DNA of 30,671 bases from Chloroflexota bacterium (GTDB lineage: Bacteria; Chloroflexota; Dehalococcoidia; JACQGW01), in NCBI GenBank assembly GCA_016199325.1, contig JACQGW010000144.1, forward strand, positions 1 to 30,671. Reading direction: 5' to 3'. Shown piece by piece: positions 22,106 through 30,102 of the stretch (its first letter is position 1; every line of letters starts with the position of its first letter). The notes under the pieces are model-generated. The model was not told where the DNA came from and made no database searches. It was given only the letters and a program-made list of their open reading frames with translations. The position numbers and the translations under genes were made by a program.

Positions 22106-22992
22106 CCGGCAGACGAAGTCTCTGGGTTCTGGCTTGTGGCTTCTGGTTGTGACTGGGCGCCTCCGTTGCCGTTGGGAAAGCGGGGGTAGGAGCCGAACAC
22201 CTTGAAGAAGGACGCCTTGGCCCGAACGCGGTCGAGCACCTCGGCCATCACGGGCTCGGCCCGATGGCCTTCAAGGTCGACCAGGAAGATGTAGCGACCG
22301 AGGCTCTCCTTGTTCGGCCGGGATTCGACCTTCGTCAGGTTGATGTTGCGCTCGGCGAACTCCTGGAGCACGCTCACCAGCAGCCCCGGTCGGTCGGCGG
22401 CGAAGTCGAACGCGATCGAGGTCTTGTCCTTGCCGGTCGGCGCGTGGTCGGTTCTGGACAGGACGACGAAGCGCGTCGAGTTCTCGGTCCGATCCTGGAT
22501 GTTCGACGCCAGAATCTCGGCGCCGTACAGCGCCGCCGCCCGCCTGGTCCCGATGGCGGCGGCGTCGCCGGCGCCGGCGGCGACCTCCTCCACGGCGGCG
22601 GCGGTGCTCAGCGCCGGCACGACGTCGGCTTTGGGAAAGCACCGGTCGATAAAGCGGCGGCACTGCCCCAGCGCCTGCGGATGCGAGACGAGCCGCCGAA
22701 CGTCCTCGAAGCGCGTGCCTGGACGGACAAGCAAGAAGTGGCGGACGGGCAGCACGAGCTCCTGACGGATCAGCAGGTCGGACTCGTGGATGAGCAGGTC
22801 GAGCGTGATCGAGACCGAACCCTCCAGGCTGTTCTCAATCGGGACGACGCCCTCGTCGGCCATGCCCGTCTCGACCGCCGAGGCAACCGCCGGAATGCTG
22901 GAAAACGGCTCGCGGATCGCCGTCGGATCGTGCAGGATGGTCACCTCTTCGGTGAAGGTGCCGGCGGGGCCCAGATAGGCAATCCTCTTCAC
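22102..22992 (-). CDS. pheA: Prephenate dehydratase with ACT domain
   Basis: 296 residues from ATG 22992. It converts prephenate to phenylpyruvate in phenylalanine synthesis. The catalytic domain (about 1-180) has YLGPAGTFTEEV, VVPIENSLEGSV and the active-site TRF in NSTRFVVL. The ACT domain (about 190-265) has the phenylalanine-binding ESRP followed by LGRYIFLVD, so feedback inhibition by phenylalanine is expected. There is no chorismate mutase domain. It lies nine bases after the TrkA stop in the same direction. The last 18 or so residues (QSQPEATSQNPETSSAG) are encoded by a CCAGAAGCCACAAGCC-type repeat and are probably a late addition. Confidence 0.95.
   Translation of the reverse strand: MKRIAYLGPAGTFTEEVTILHDPTAIREPFSSIPAVASAVETGMADEGVVPIENSLEGSVSITLDLLIHESDLLIRQELVLPVRHFLLVRPGTRFEDVRRLVSHPQALGQCRRFIDRCFPKADVVPALSTAAAVEEVAAGAGDAAAIGTRRAAALYGAEILASNIQDRTENSTRFVVLSRTDHAPTGKDKTSIAFDFAADRPGLLVSVLQEFAERNINLTKVESRPNKESLGRYIFLVDLEGHRAEPVMAEVLDRVRAKASFFKVFGSYPRFPNGNGGAQSQPEATSQNPETSSAG
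22121..22156. repeat. TTCTGGCTTGTGGC-type repeat forming the pheA 3' end
   Basis: Imperfect 6-7 base words: GGTTCTGG, CTTGTGG, CTTCTGG, TTGTGACTGG. On the minus strand these read CCAGAAGCCACAAGCCAGAA, another widely seen intergenic word. It encodes the PheA tail. Confidence 0.6.
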
Positions 22993-23001
22993 ACTCCCCC
23001 C

Positions 23002-23664
23002 TCAATGTCCAGTCAGCGAGCGCCGCAAGGCGGCCTCGTTCTCCGGCCGCGTCACCGCGACGATCTCGTCGTTCGCCCGCACCACGGTGTCGCCGTCGGG
23101 CACGTGCGGGGCACCACGGGCCGAGATGATGGCCGCGACCAGCGAGTGCGGCGGCAGCGAGATCTCCCGAAGCGACCGATTGACGACGGGCGCATCCGGC
23201 GGGATCTTCACGTCCACGATCTCCAGTCCGTAGCTCTTCAGCTCGAACAGATGAATGAGCGGGTGGGTGGGCACTTCGTGCTCGATGTGCTGGAGGATCA
23301 CGTCGGTCGTGTTCACGGTCACGTCGATGCCCAGGTGCTTGAAGATCTCCTCGTTCTTCGGATTGTTGATGCGAGCGATGGCCCGCGGGACGTTGAACTT
23401 GTGTTTGGCAACCTGGCAGATGACCAGGTTGTCTTCGTCATCCCCGGTCACGGCGATGACCATGTCACACCGTCCCGTACCGGCCTCGGCCAGCGTCGCA
23501 GCCTCACAGGCGTCGCCGCGCATGGCGACACTGCCGAGATCCTCGGCGATCCGGTCGACTTTCTTCGGATTCATCTCGATGATCAGGATCTCGTGACCTT
23601 CGGCCAGGAGGGTCTTGGCCAGATAGAAGCCGACCTTGCCGCCGCCAGCAATAATGATATACAT
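23002..23664 (-). CDS. trkA: TrkA-type K+ regulatory protein, RCK_N + RCK_C
   Basis: 220 residues from ATG 23664, with a perfect GGAGGAG site. The N-terminal Rossmann RCK_N domain (about 1-130) has YIIIAGGGKVGFYLAKTL and the acidic end of beta-2 (IIEMNPKKVD), so NAD(H) or ATP/ADP binding is likely. The C-terminal RCK_C domain (about 140-220) contains PPDAPVVNRSLREISLP. Such proteins form cytosolic rings that gate Trk/Ktr potassium channels. No channel gene is in the window, so the partner must be elsewhere. The upstream gene is a shorter RCK_N-only protein, and the pair plus a universal stress protein form one operon. The symbol is by family, not proven orthology. Confidence 0.85.
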   Translation of the reverse strand: MYIIIAGGGKVGFYLAKTLLAEGHEILIIEMNPKKVDRIAEDLGSVAMRGDACEAATLAEAGTGRCDMVIAVTGDDEDNLVICQVAKHKFNVPRAIARINNPKNEEIFKHLGIDVTVNTTDVILQHIEHEVPTHPLIHLFELKSYGLEIVDVKIPPDAPVVNRSLREISLPPHSLVAAIISARGAPHVPDGDTVVRANDEIVAVTRPENEAALRRSLTGH

Positions 23665-23726
23665 CGCTCCTCCGTCCAACCGGGTTGTACGCTACCGAGG
23701 CGACCACGGATTGCGGGCCGGTGTCG

Positions 23727-24128
23727 TCAGGCCCGTTCGAGCGCCTGTTTCATCATGTCGGCGCCGAACGTCGTGGGACAGAACGTGTGGAGGCCGAGAT
23801 CCCGGTACGTCTGCTCCCGGATGGGGTCGTAGATCCGGGTTACAACCCTGGGGACACGGAAGATGTGTTTGGCGATCTGCGCGGCCATCACGTTGCGATT
23901 GTCGCCCTGCGTACAGGCGACGAAGGCTTCACACTGCTCGATGCCTGCTCGGCGGAGCACGTCGACGTCGATGCCATTGCCGACCATCGCCTGCCCCCGG
24001 AATTCCGCCGGCAGCCGCCGGAAGGCGTAGGGGTCGACGTCCAGCACGATCACTTCGTGCCCCTCGCCGTCCAGCAAGCTCGCCAGTCGAGCGCCGACCC
24101 GACCGCACCCCATGATGAGAACTCTCAC
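23727..24128 (-). CDS. RCK_N-only TrkA-like protein
   Basis: 133 residues from GTG 24128, with AGGAGG six bases upstream (a GTG nine codons earlier lacks a site). The single domain begins VRVLIMGCGRVGARLA, the GxGxxG nucleotide loop, with VLDVDPYAF after beta-2 and GNGIDVDVLRRAGI later. It is a TrkA N-terminal unit without the RCK_C half. Such short units occur paired with a full-length TrkA, and the 62-base gap to the next gene supports a partnership; a heteromeric ring is inference. Its stop is followed by trkA in the same direction and the universal stress protein gene ends 10 bases before its start. Confidence 0.82.
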   Translation of the reverse strand: MRVLIMGCGRVGARLASLLDGEGHEVIVLDVDPYAFRRLPAEFRGQAMVGNGIDVDVLRRAGIEQCEAFVACTQGDNRNVMAAQIAKHIFRVPRVVTRIYDPIREQTYRDLGLHTFCPTTFGADMMKQALERA

Positions 24129-24138
24129 GTCCGGCCTC

Positions 24139-24573
24139 CTACGCGACGGGCTCACGCATGACCCAGACGCGGCAGGGTGCGTTCTTGAGCACGTATGGGA
24201 CGGTCTTGCCCAGGTCGAATTCCCCGAACTTCTTCTTGTACATGACGCCCATAATGATCAGATCGGCGCCGCGCTCGACGGCCTCGTCGACGACGGCCGG
24301 GCCCACCTCGCGCGCCTGCAAGAGCTCGGTCTCCACCTCGTACTCCGCCTCACGAGCAACCCGCTCGCCCGCCGCCAGCACCTGCTCCCCGCGATCGATC
24401 TCCGGCGCCAGCTCGGCATCCAGCGGCAGCGTCCGCTTCACTTCAATCACGTAGATGGCGAAGACCTTGCCCTTCGTGGGCCGAGCAACCCGGCAGGCCA
24501 GCCCAATCGCCTCTCGGTCGGTAGGGTTGCCGTTGACCGGCACCAGGATGCGACCAAATCTGACCGCAGGCAT
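24139..24573 (-). CDS. Universal stress protein (UspA family)
   Basis: 144 residues from ATG 24573, preceded by AGGAGGACAGG. The start VRFGRILVPVNGNPTDREAI and the end ERGADLIIMGVMYKKKFGEFD, GKTVPYVLKNAPCRVWVM are typical of UspA folds. The ATP-binding pattern G-2x-G-9x-G(S/T) is degenerate: GVMY has no second glycine, while GKT is present. It may bind ATP weakly or not at all. A cytosolic signalling role next to two TrkA-type proteins suggests tuning of potassium transport under stress; that is inference from context. A near-consensus promoter lies just upstream, inside the end of the NUDIX gene. Confidence 0.88.
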   Translation of the reverse strand: MPAVRFGRILVPVNGNPTDREAIGLACRVARPTKGKVFAIYVIEVKRTLPLDAELAPEIDRGEQVLAAGERVAREAEYEVETELLQAREVGPAVVDEAVERGADLIIMGVMYKKKFGEFDLGKTVPYVLKNAPCRVWVMREPVA

Positions 24574-24604
24574 CGCCCTGTCCTCCTGCCCTGTCGCATG
24601 ATGT

Positions 24605-24633
24605 ATTATACGTCTCGTTCTGGGGGCTGACAA
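24605..24633 (-). promoter_or_regulatory. Promoter of the Usp-TrkA-TrkA-PheA operon
   Basis: On the minus strand TTGTCA (24633-24628), 17 bases, TATAAT (24610-24605). It overlaps the final codons of the NUDIX gene and gives a leader of about 25 bases to the Usp ATG. Confidence 0.8.
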
Positions 24634-25154
24634 GCGGCGCCCGTGCAGCCGCTGCTGATCCGCCGCGCGACCGGCACGATCCAGCCGTCCTCGGGGAGCA
24701 GCAGGTGAGCCAGGTTGGCAGGTAGTAGGTAGGCCATCTCGGTCGCCTCCGGACTCGGCCGAAACGTCCCACCCTGAACGACAACCCGGTAGAGCAGGTG
24801 AATGTGCCGGGGATGATGGGTAAGGGCCGCGCCGACGACCTCGCCGACCTGCACGTCGAGCCCGGTCTCTTCGGCGAGCTCGCGCGCCAGTCCCTCACGC
24901 GGGCTCTCTCCCGCCTGGAGCCAGCCGCCCGGCAGGCCCCAGGGATGGCGCGGCCGATAGGTGTGCTTGATCAGGAGGACCTCACCGTGCTCGTTCACGA
25001 TGAGCGCCGAGACGCCGACGAGGAATCGGGCATTCGTCCACCACAGGTAGGCGCTCCGCAGCCAGCGCGGAATCGGGAGCCAGCGCCACAGGAGCAGCAG
25101 CAATCGCCGGCCGCGCTCGCGCCAGCCACATGCCCCACGCATCCTGTACACCAC
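24606..25154 (-). CDS. NUDIX hydrolase with amphipathic N-terminal segment
   Basis: 182 residues from GTG 25154, or 178 from ATG 25142; GAGGAG sits right before the GTG pair. The NUDIX box is complete: GWLQAGESPREGLARELAEE, followed by TGL, matching Gx5Ex7REUxEExGU. Residues about 15-40 (RRLLLLLWRWLPIPRWLRSA) form a very hydrophobic, arginine-flanked helix, which may tether the enzyme to the membrane. The family splits nucleoside diphosphates linked to other moieties. The WGLPGGWL type with LVGVSALIV before it is common and of unknown substrate. A weak promoter (TTGACC, 17 bases, TAGCCT) upstream would start transcription close to the start codon. Transcription may continue into the Usp operon. 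Confidence 0.87.
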   Translation of the reverse strand: MVYRMRGACGWRERGRRLLLLLWRWLPIPRWLRSAYLWWTNARFLVGVSALIVNEHGEVLLIKHTYRPRHPWGLPGGWLQAGESPREGLARELAEETGLDVQVGEVVGAALTHHPRHIHLLYRVVVQGGTFRPSPEATEMAYLLPANLAHLLLPEDGWIVPVARRISSGCTGAACQPPERDV

Positions 25155-25209
25155 CTCCTCAGGCTACCATCCTCGGCAGAGATGGTCAAGATTTCGGTGG
25201 AAAACTGAC

Positions 25210-25238
25210 TTGCCCTTCGGCGCCCGGTTCACTATACT
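25210..25238 (+). promoter_or_regulatory. Promoter of the Tat-exported amidase gene
   Basis: TTGCCC (25210-25215), 17 bases, TATACT (25233-25238). The expected start, near 25245, is only about five bases before the ATG at 25250, and no ribosome site is present. Confidence 0.7.
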
Positions 25239-25249
25239 GCGGCCGCTCG

Positions 25250-27154
25250 ATGAGGATTCGCCGGCGCACTCTACTCAAGACGCTCGCCTGCTCCATCGGC
25301 GCGCTCGCCGCCAGTCCGTTCCTGGCTCCGGTGCTCGCCGAGACGGTCCCGCGTTCCGGGCGATTCCGGCTCGCCGGCCTGATCGGTTCCCTGCAAGCGT
25401 CGTTCCCGCAGAACGGCCTCGAACGCACCTGGGGCGACGGTCTGACTCTGGCAGCGGATGCCGCCGTCGGCGTGCTGCTCTCGCCGCCCCTCGAGGCCGC
25501 CTTCCCGTTCAACGCCGTCGGCGCTCGCTGGCAACTGGCCGGCGACCCGGCACGCGACCTCCTCCTGGAGATCCGGACGGCGGCCGCCGACGGCGACTGG
25601 TCCGACTGGACCGCCTGCCCCGCCCTCGACCACGCGCCCGCGGGCTTCGACCGGAGCGCCGGGGAGCTCCTCCTGATCGAGGGCGACCGGCTCCAATTCC
25701 GCGTCACGCTGCTGGGCGATACCACGTCGCCGCTCCTGACCGACCTCGAGATCGTGTACATCGATTCGACCGCCGGACCGAGTCTCGCCTCGCTCGAGGC
25801 CGGCGCCTGGCTCCTCGCGGCCGGCCGGCCGGCCATTATCTCCCGCAGAGGCTGGGGCTGTCCACAGCCGAACAGCTCCGACAACTGGCCGCCCGTCTAT
25901 CAGCCCGCTCAGAAGCTGATCGTGCATCATACCGTCACGGCGAACGGCACCGATCCGCTGCGGCTGGTCCGCGCCATCTGGCAGTACCACGCCGTCGACC
26001 TGGGCTGGGGCGACATCGGCTACAACTTCCTGGTCGACCAGTTCGGGAACATCTACGAAGGGCGCTACGGCGGCGACGACGTCGTGGCCGGGCATGCCCT
26101 TCAGTACAACTACGGGAGCGCCGGCGCCGCCGTCCTCGGGCAGTTCCAGCCTGGCGATCCGAATGCGCCGCCGGCCGGGCAACCGACGAGCCAGGCCATC
26201 GACGGCCTCGTGACGCTGCTGGCCTGGAAGTGCAACCAGCGCGCCATCGACCCGAGCGGCCGGGGCCTCTTCCTGGACAAGGACCTCCCGAACGTCTGCG
26301 GCCACCGCGATGCCCTGTCTACGAGCTGTCCGGGCAGCTCCCTCTACGTCCGACTCCCGGACGTGCGGACGCGGGTCAAGGCGCTCTATGACCCGCAGGC
26401 GCAGGTGTCGAAATACGCCTGTCAGTGGGGCACCCACTCGACGCCATCGCAGATCGGTCCGGGGGAGACTGTCTCCGTCCAGATCACCGTGCAGAACCTC
26501 GGCTGGTTCGCCTGGCCACAGGCTGGCCCGAACCCCGTCCATCTCGGGTACCGCTGGTATCGATCGGACGGCAGCCAGTACGTCCAGTCTGCCGACGGCG
26601 ACCGGCGCAGCGCACTGCCGATCGACGCGGTCGCCTACAACCAGACGGTTACCATCAACGCGCAGTTGACCGCGCCCGCTGCGCTCGGAACGTACACGCT
26701 GAAGTGGGATCTCGTCCACGAGGGCTATACCTGGTTTGCGGACGCCGGCACGGGCTCCCGCACGCTTGACGCCGCGGTGACGGTGGCGCCACCCGCCCTT
26801 TCGCTCGGCCAGTCCCAGATCCTGCTCGTCACCCGGCCGGGGGGCGACAGCGGCTGGGTGCCGCTCGCCATCGGCAATGCCGGGCCCGGCACGTTCACCT
26901 TCAGCGTGAGCGTCGCCTCAGCCGGCTGGCTCCAGGTGTCGCCCCTCTCCGGCGGGCCGCCGGGCAGCGTCCGCGTCTGGGCAAAGGCCGCCGGTCTCCG
27001 CATCGGCACCTACGAGGGGCAGGTCAACGTCTCGGCGAGTGGAACCAGCGCCGTGCTGAACAGCCCGCAGTCCGTCCGCGTCACCCTCGTCGTGACCGAT
27101 CGATTCCAGCGCCGGGGCTTTCTGCCCAGTATCGTCGCCAAACACCCCGACTGA
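25250..27154 (+). CDS. Tat-exported peptidoglycan amidase (PGRP / Amidase_2) with Ig-like and BACON-like C-terminal domains
   Basis: 634 residues from ATG 25250. The N-terminus RIRRRTLLKTLACSIGALAA is a Tat signal (RRxxLLK) ending near AETVP. Residues about 40-190 are a beta-rich part I cannot name. The N-acetylmuramoyl-L-alanine-amidase / PGRP domain (about 205-370) has SRRGWG, IVHHTVT (zinc H226), DIGYNFLVDQFGNIYEGR, and CGHRDALSTSCPG (H352, C360). Then comes an Ig-like domain (about 385-510; WGTHSTPSQIGPGE, LGWFAW, GTYTLKWDL) of the NBR1/next-to-BRCA1 type, and a BACON-like repeat (about 525-625). It should cut the amide between the muramic acid and the peptide stem outside the cell. Export folded by Tat fits a zinc enzyme. 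The 3' end overlaps the opposing GT2 gene by 74 bases. Confidence 0.88.
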   Translation: MRIRRRTLLKTLACSIGALAASPFLAPVLAETVPRSGRFRLAGLIGSLQASFPQNGLERTWGDGLTLAADAAVGVLLSPPLEAAFPFNAVGARWQLAGDPARDLLLEIRTAAADGDWSDWTACPALDHAPAGFDRSAGELLLIEGDRLQFRVTLLGDTTSPLLTDLEIVYIDSTAGPSLASLEAGAWLLAAGRPAIISRRGWGCPQPNSSDNWPPVYQPAQKLIVHHTVTANGTDPLRLVRAIWQYHAVDLGWGDIGYNFLVDQFGNIYEGRYGGDDVVAGHALQYNYGSAGAAVLGQFQPGDPNAPPAGQPTSQAIDGLVTLLAWKCNQRAIDPSGRGLFLDKDLPNVCGHRDALSTSCPGSSLYVRLPDVRTRVKALYDPQAQVSKYACQWGTHSTPSQIGPGETVSVQITVQNLGWFAWPQAGPNPVHLGYRWYRSDGSQYVQSADGDRRSALPIDAVAYNQTVTINAQLTAPAALGTYTLKWDLVHEGYTWFADAGTGSRTLDAAVTVAPPALSLGQSQILLVTRPGGDSGWVPLAIGNAGPGTFTFSVSVASAGWLQVSPLSGGPPGSVRVWAKAAGLRIGTYEGQVNVSASGTSAVLNSPQSVRVTLVVTDRFQRRGFLPSIVAKHPD

Positions 27155-28217
27155 TGTCCTGTTTGACGCGCCCTGCGAGCGCGAGCCGCTCGCGCGCCGC
27201 GATCCGCCTGGTCTGGCGGAGCATATTGCTGAGCCGGTGGCCGAGGAGCGTCTTGGCGAACAGGATGAGGGCGCGGCGGATGATGTGCGGCGTGGGAGCC
27301 AGACGGATGGCGGCCAGGGCCTGGTCACGTGCGATGGACATTTCGCCGGCGACGTAGTGCGCGTACCCCTTCGAGATGGAGACCTGGGCGATGGCCCGCG
27401 GTCGCAGGCTTGCGATCGAGGACGGGAGTTCCTGTTGGAAGAACCGCTCCCAGACCGCCAGGGCTTCGGCGGCCTGGCGAGCTTGCTGCTGCATGCTCTT
27501 CGTCCCCGCGTAGTACCGCGTATTGGCGAGCCGGGTCGGCAGACTCGCGACGGGAAAGCGCAGGGCGATGCGAAGCCACAGCTCGTAGTCCAGGGCGTAG
27601 TGGAGCCGCTCGTCGAGCAGGCCAACGGCGTCCAGGGCCGATCGGCGGATGAAGACCGCCGGCTGGACGACTTCGACCTGCCAGAGGAGAAACCGCCCGA
27701 GATCGAACGGCTGGCGGATCTCGGCGAACGGGCGCCCCTGGAGGTCGGCCAGGCAGCCGCTCCCGCAGACCATGCCGGCCTCCGGCTGCGCCACGAGGTG
27801 CCGAACGGCGGCGGCGATGGCCTCGGCCTGGTAGGTATCGTCCGAATTGAGGAAGGCGACGATCTCGCCGCGCGCGCGGGACCAGCCCTTGTTGATCGCG
27901 TTCGCCTGTCCCCCATCCGGCTCGCTGACCCACCAGGCGAGATGGTCCGCATACCTGCGTATGATCTCCACGCTGCCATCGGTGGAGCCGCCGTCGACCA
28001 CGATGTACTCGAGGTTCGGATACCCCTGGAGGAGCACCGAGCGGATGGTCTCCTCGATGAACGGCGCCTGGTTGAAAGAGGGGGTCACGATGCTGACCGG
28101 CGGCCAGGGGCGGCCGTCCGGCATCGTAGCGGGCAGGGGCGCGCTCTCCTCCGTCCACGGCCAGCCCCGCCTGTCGAGCGGTGGAGCGGGCAACGCCATC
28201 AGCCCTGGGCAGCGCAT
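27081..28217 (-). CDS. GT2-family glycosyltransferase
   Basis: 378 residues from ATG 28217, preceded by GAGAGGAG. The GT-A fold is clear: VSIVTPSFNQAPFIEETI, IVVDGGSTDGSVEII, DGGQANAINKGW and the DXD-like FLNSDDTYQ, then GMVCGSGCLAD. The C-terminal 100 residues are helical and basic and may touch the membrane. Wca/Eps-type enzymes with this SFNQ...GGQ layout build exopolysaccharide or O-antigen-like chains. The start overlaps the end of the GT4 gene by 19 bases, so the two are co-translated and probably act on the same glycan. The last 25 or so residues (GVWRRYWAESPGAG...) are encoded antisense to the amidase end and may be a stop-codon-loss extension. Confidence 0.9.
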   Translation of the reverse strand: MRCPGLMALPAPPLDRRGWPWTEESAPLPATMPDGRPWPPVSIVTPSFNQAPFIEETIRSVLLQGYPNLEYIVVDGGSTDGSVEIIRRYADHLAWWVSEPDGGQANAINKGWSRARGEIVAFLNSDDTYQAEAIAAAVRHLVAQPEAGMVCGSGCLADLQGRPFAEIRQPFDLGRFLLWQVEVVQPAVFIRRSALDAVGLLDERLHYALDYELWLRIALRFPVASLPTRLANTRYYAGTKSMQQQARQAAEALAVWERFFQQELPSSIASLRPRAIAQVSISKGYAHYVAGEMSIARDQALAAIRLAPTPHIIRRALILFAKTLLGHRLSNMLRQTRRIAARERLALAGRVKQDISRGVWRRYWAESPGAGIDRSRRG

Positions 28218-29563
28218 GGCCGACTCCTCTCGAGAATGGCCCGATACCACTCGACGTAGTCGTCGACCATGCGATCGAGGCCAAAGCGACGGCGGGCGAT
28301 CTCGGCCGCCCGGGCCCCCATCTGCCGTCGGATTGCGTTCTCGCCCAGGAGGTGCCCGACCCGCGCCGCCATCGCCCGGTCTGCGCCCGCCGGCACGAGG
28401 AAGCCGGTGACGCCCTCGTCCACCTGCTCTGGGATACCGCCGACCGACGTGGCGACGACGGGGACCCCGCAGGCCATCGCTTCGAGCACCGTGGTCGGGA
28501 AGGTATCCGCACGCGCCGCGTGCAGATAGAGGTCCGCCGCCTGGTAGAACAGGGCGACACGCGCGCCTGGCTGAAAGCCGACGAAGCGAACGGACGCCGA
28601 CCCGATCTGTTCGTCGGCTCGGCTCTCCCCCAGGCACAGGAAGATGAGATCCCGGCTTCGACGCTCGGCGCCCACCTGCTGAACAGCCGCTTGCATCGTC
28701 GCGTAGTCCTTCCAGGGGTTGCTCCTGGTCCCGTATCCGACGAACAGCACGACATCGGCATCGTGGGGCAGCCCAAGCGCACGGCGCGCCGCCGATTGAT
28801 CGCCCGGGCCGAACACCGTCAGGTCGACACCGTTCGGGATCACCCGTCCCTCGACCATGCCGGCGGCGAGCGTCGACCGCTCCACCTTGTCCATGAGCCA
28901 GCGGCTCGGGGTGGCGACGTGCAGCCGACTGCCAGTGTAGATGGCGCGCTTGCGCTGCCAGTTGTCGGCCGTTGCGTCACGCCGGACTGCCGGGTAGAGC
29001 GCCAGATCCGGACACCGGCCGCAGCCGATCTGCCACCGTTCGCACCCCAGCGAATGGGCGCAATGGCCGCTGAGAAGCCAGGCGTCGTGCAGGGTGAGCA
29101 CGACCGGCACCTGGTGGGAGAGGGCCGGCAGGGTCCGGAGGTCGAAGTACCCACCGTGAAGATTGTGGGCGTGGACCACCGTCGGCCGATGGGGAGCGAG
29201 CTCCATCAGGCCCGCCGTTCCGGGGAAGCTGAAATCCTCGGCGCCGCAGAGCAGGGCACGGACGCGCTCGGGCTGGCCAAGCCAGGCAAGCCACGCGGCC
29301 GGGCGTGCAATGGCCCGAATGCCCCGTGCCTGGCCGAGCCGTTGGACCTGCCGCCAGCCGCGCGTCCAGCGGGAGCGACGCGCGCCGTTGGGGATCAGGA
29401 AGACGTCCGGGTCCGCCGACCGCCTGGCGCCCACGGCCATCCAGGTGGCAAGTCGGCGGTCCCGACAGATCCGAAACAGGTCCCAGGCCACGCGCTCGGC
29501 GCCACCAAGAATGTCGGCGGTGCTCACCTGAAGAATACGCAACGGCCTCTCCGCCGTCGGCAC
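28199..29563 (-). CDS. GT4-family glycosyltransferase
   Basis: 454 residues from GTG 29563, which has GGTAGGGA upstream; longer frames run into the dispersed repeat and are not credible starts. Features: [20 protein letters not shown] (acceptor loop), [29 protein letters not shown] with [11 protein letters not shown], linker [13 protein letters not shown], donor site [16 protein letters not shown] (the E-x7-E region begins as D here) and [13 protein letters not shown]. The cysteine-rich segment (C-x8-C-x2-C type) is common in WcaC/WcaI-like enzymes. It should transfer a sugar from a nucleotide donor to a lipid-linked glycan on the inner membrane face. It is immediately followed by the coupled GT2 gene. 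The dispersed element copy 2 lies upstream. Confidence 0.87.
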   Translation of the reverse strand: MPTAERPLRILQVSTADILGGAERVAWDLFRICRDRRLATWMAVGARRSADPDVFLIPNGARRSRWTRGWRQVQRLGQARGIRAIARPAAWLAWLGQPERVRALLCGAEDFSFPGTAGLMELAPHRPTVVHAHNLHGGYFDLRTLPALSHQVPVVLTLHDAWLLSGHCAHSLGCERWQIGCGRCPDLALYPAVRRDATADNWQRKRAIYTGSRLHVATPSRWLMDKVERSTLAAGMVEGRVIPNGVDLTVFGPGDQSAARRALGLPHDADVVLFVGYGTRSNPWKDYATMQAAVQQVGAERRSRDLIFLCLGESRADEQIGSASVRFVGFQPGARVALFYQAADLYLHAARADTFPTTVLEAMACGVPVVATSVGGIPEQVDEGVTGFLVPAGADRAMAARVGHLLGENAIRRQMGARAAEIARRRFGLDRMVDDYVEWYRAILERSRPCAAQG

Positions 29564-29627
29564 CGTGTCCCTACCTTCGGACAAGCGCCGCTCCCTCTGG
29601 CAGAACACCGCAGTGAGACTGGTGGGC

Positions 29628-29720
29628 AGCGCCCGTCGAACGCTGACGCATGACGTAATGACGCATGACGCATGAAATCGGCAAGCCGCATCCGTCACCA
29701 TCAACGTGGCCTGCGACTAG
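29628..29720 (+). repeat. Dispersed element, copy 2 (about 94 bases)
   Basis: It aligns with 15264-15372 after removal of one 15-base unit (GTAATGACGCATGAC) from copy 1. The first 40 bases and the GAAATCGGCAAGCCGCATCC block are nearly identical; the last 30 bases have about nine differences. Its right end contains the stop codon of the coiled-coil gene. With the 153-base gap to the GT4 start it is the only recognisable content here. Confidence 0.85.
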
Positions 29721-30094
29721 TCCGCCCGCCGGCCCCGACGGGTCAGGCCGCGCCACCAGCGGGCGATGCGATCGCGGATCCGCTGGCGCGGCTCGACTGC
29801 GCCGGATTGCTTCAGCTCGGCGGTGAGCTGTTCGAGCCGCTGGAGGCGCTCGTGGATAGCCTCCTGGTGGGCACGCTGGGTCGCCTGCGCACGATCGAGC
29901 TCCCTGCGGGCCTCCTCGAGCCCTTCTTCCTGCTTCCCGCTCCCGGCGTCCCGCAGGGCCGCCTCACGCTGGTCCCACCGCGCCCGCAGCGCCGTTTCCG
30001 TATCCTTCCAGCGCCGCTCGGCCTCCTCGGCGCGCCGGCGCGCCTCGGATTCGAGGTCGCCGGCCGGTCTGCTGCCATTCCGTCGATCGTCCAT
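29717..30094 (-). CDS. Small charged coiled-coil protein
   Basis: 125 residues from ATG 30094, preceded by GAGGTGG. Residues about 12-105 are a continuous heptad-like coiled coil rich in Arg, Glu and Gln (RRRAEEAERRWKDTETALRA, EARRELDRAQATQRAHQEAI), then a basic tail IRDRIARWWRGLTRRGRR. There is no signal peptide or helix-turn-helix. Function unknown; the basic tail might touch nucleic acid or membrane. It starts eight bases after the histone-deacetylase-family gene and is surely cotranscribed with it. Its stop lies in the dispersed repeat. Confidence 0.7.
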   Translation of the reverse strand: MDDRRNGSRPAGDLESEARRRAEEAERRWKDTETALRARWDQREAALRDAGSGKQEEGLEEARRELDRAQATQRAHQEAIHERLQRLEQLTAELKQSGAVEPRQRIRDRIARWWRGLTRRGRRAD

Positions 30095-30102
30095 CTGCCA
30101 CC

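Noticed and set aside
29564..29704. Longer start for the GT4 gene at 29704
   Set aside because: The extra residues are encoded by the dispersed repeat and unrelated sequence. The GTG at 29563 has a ribosome site and fits the family's length.
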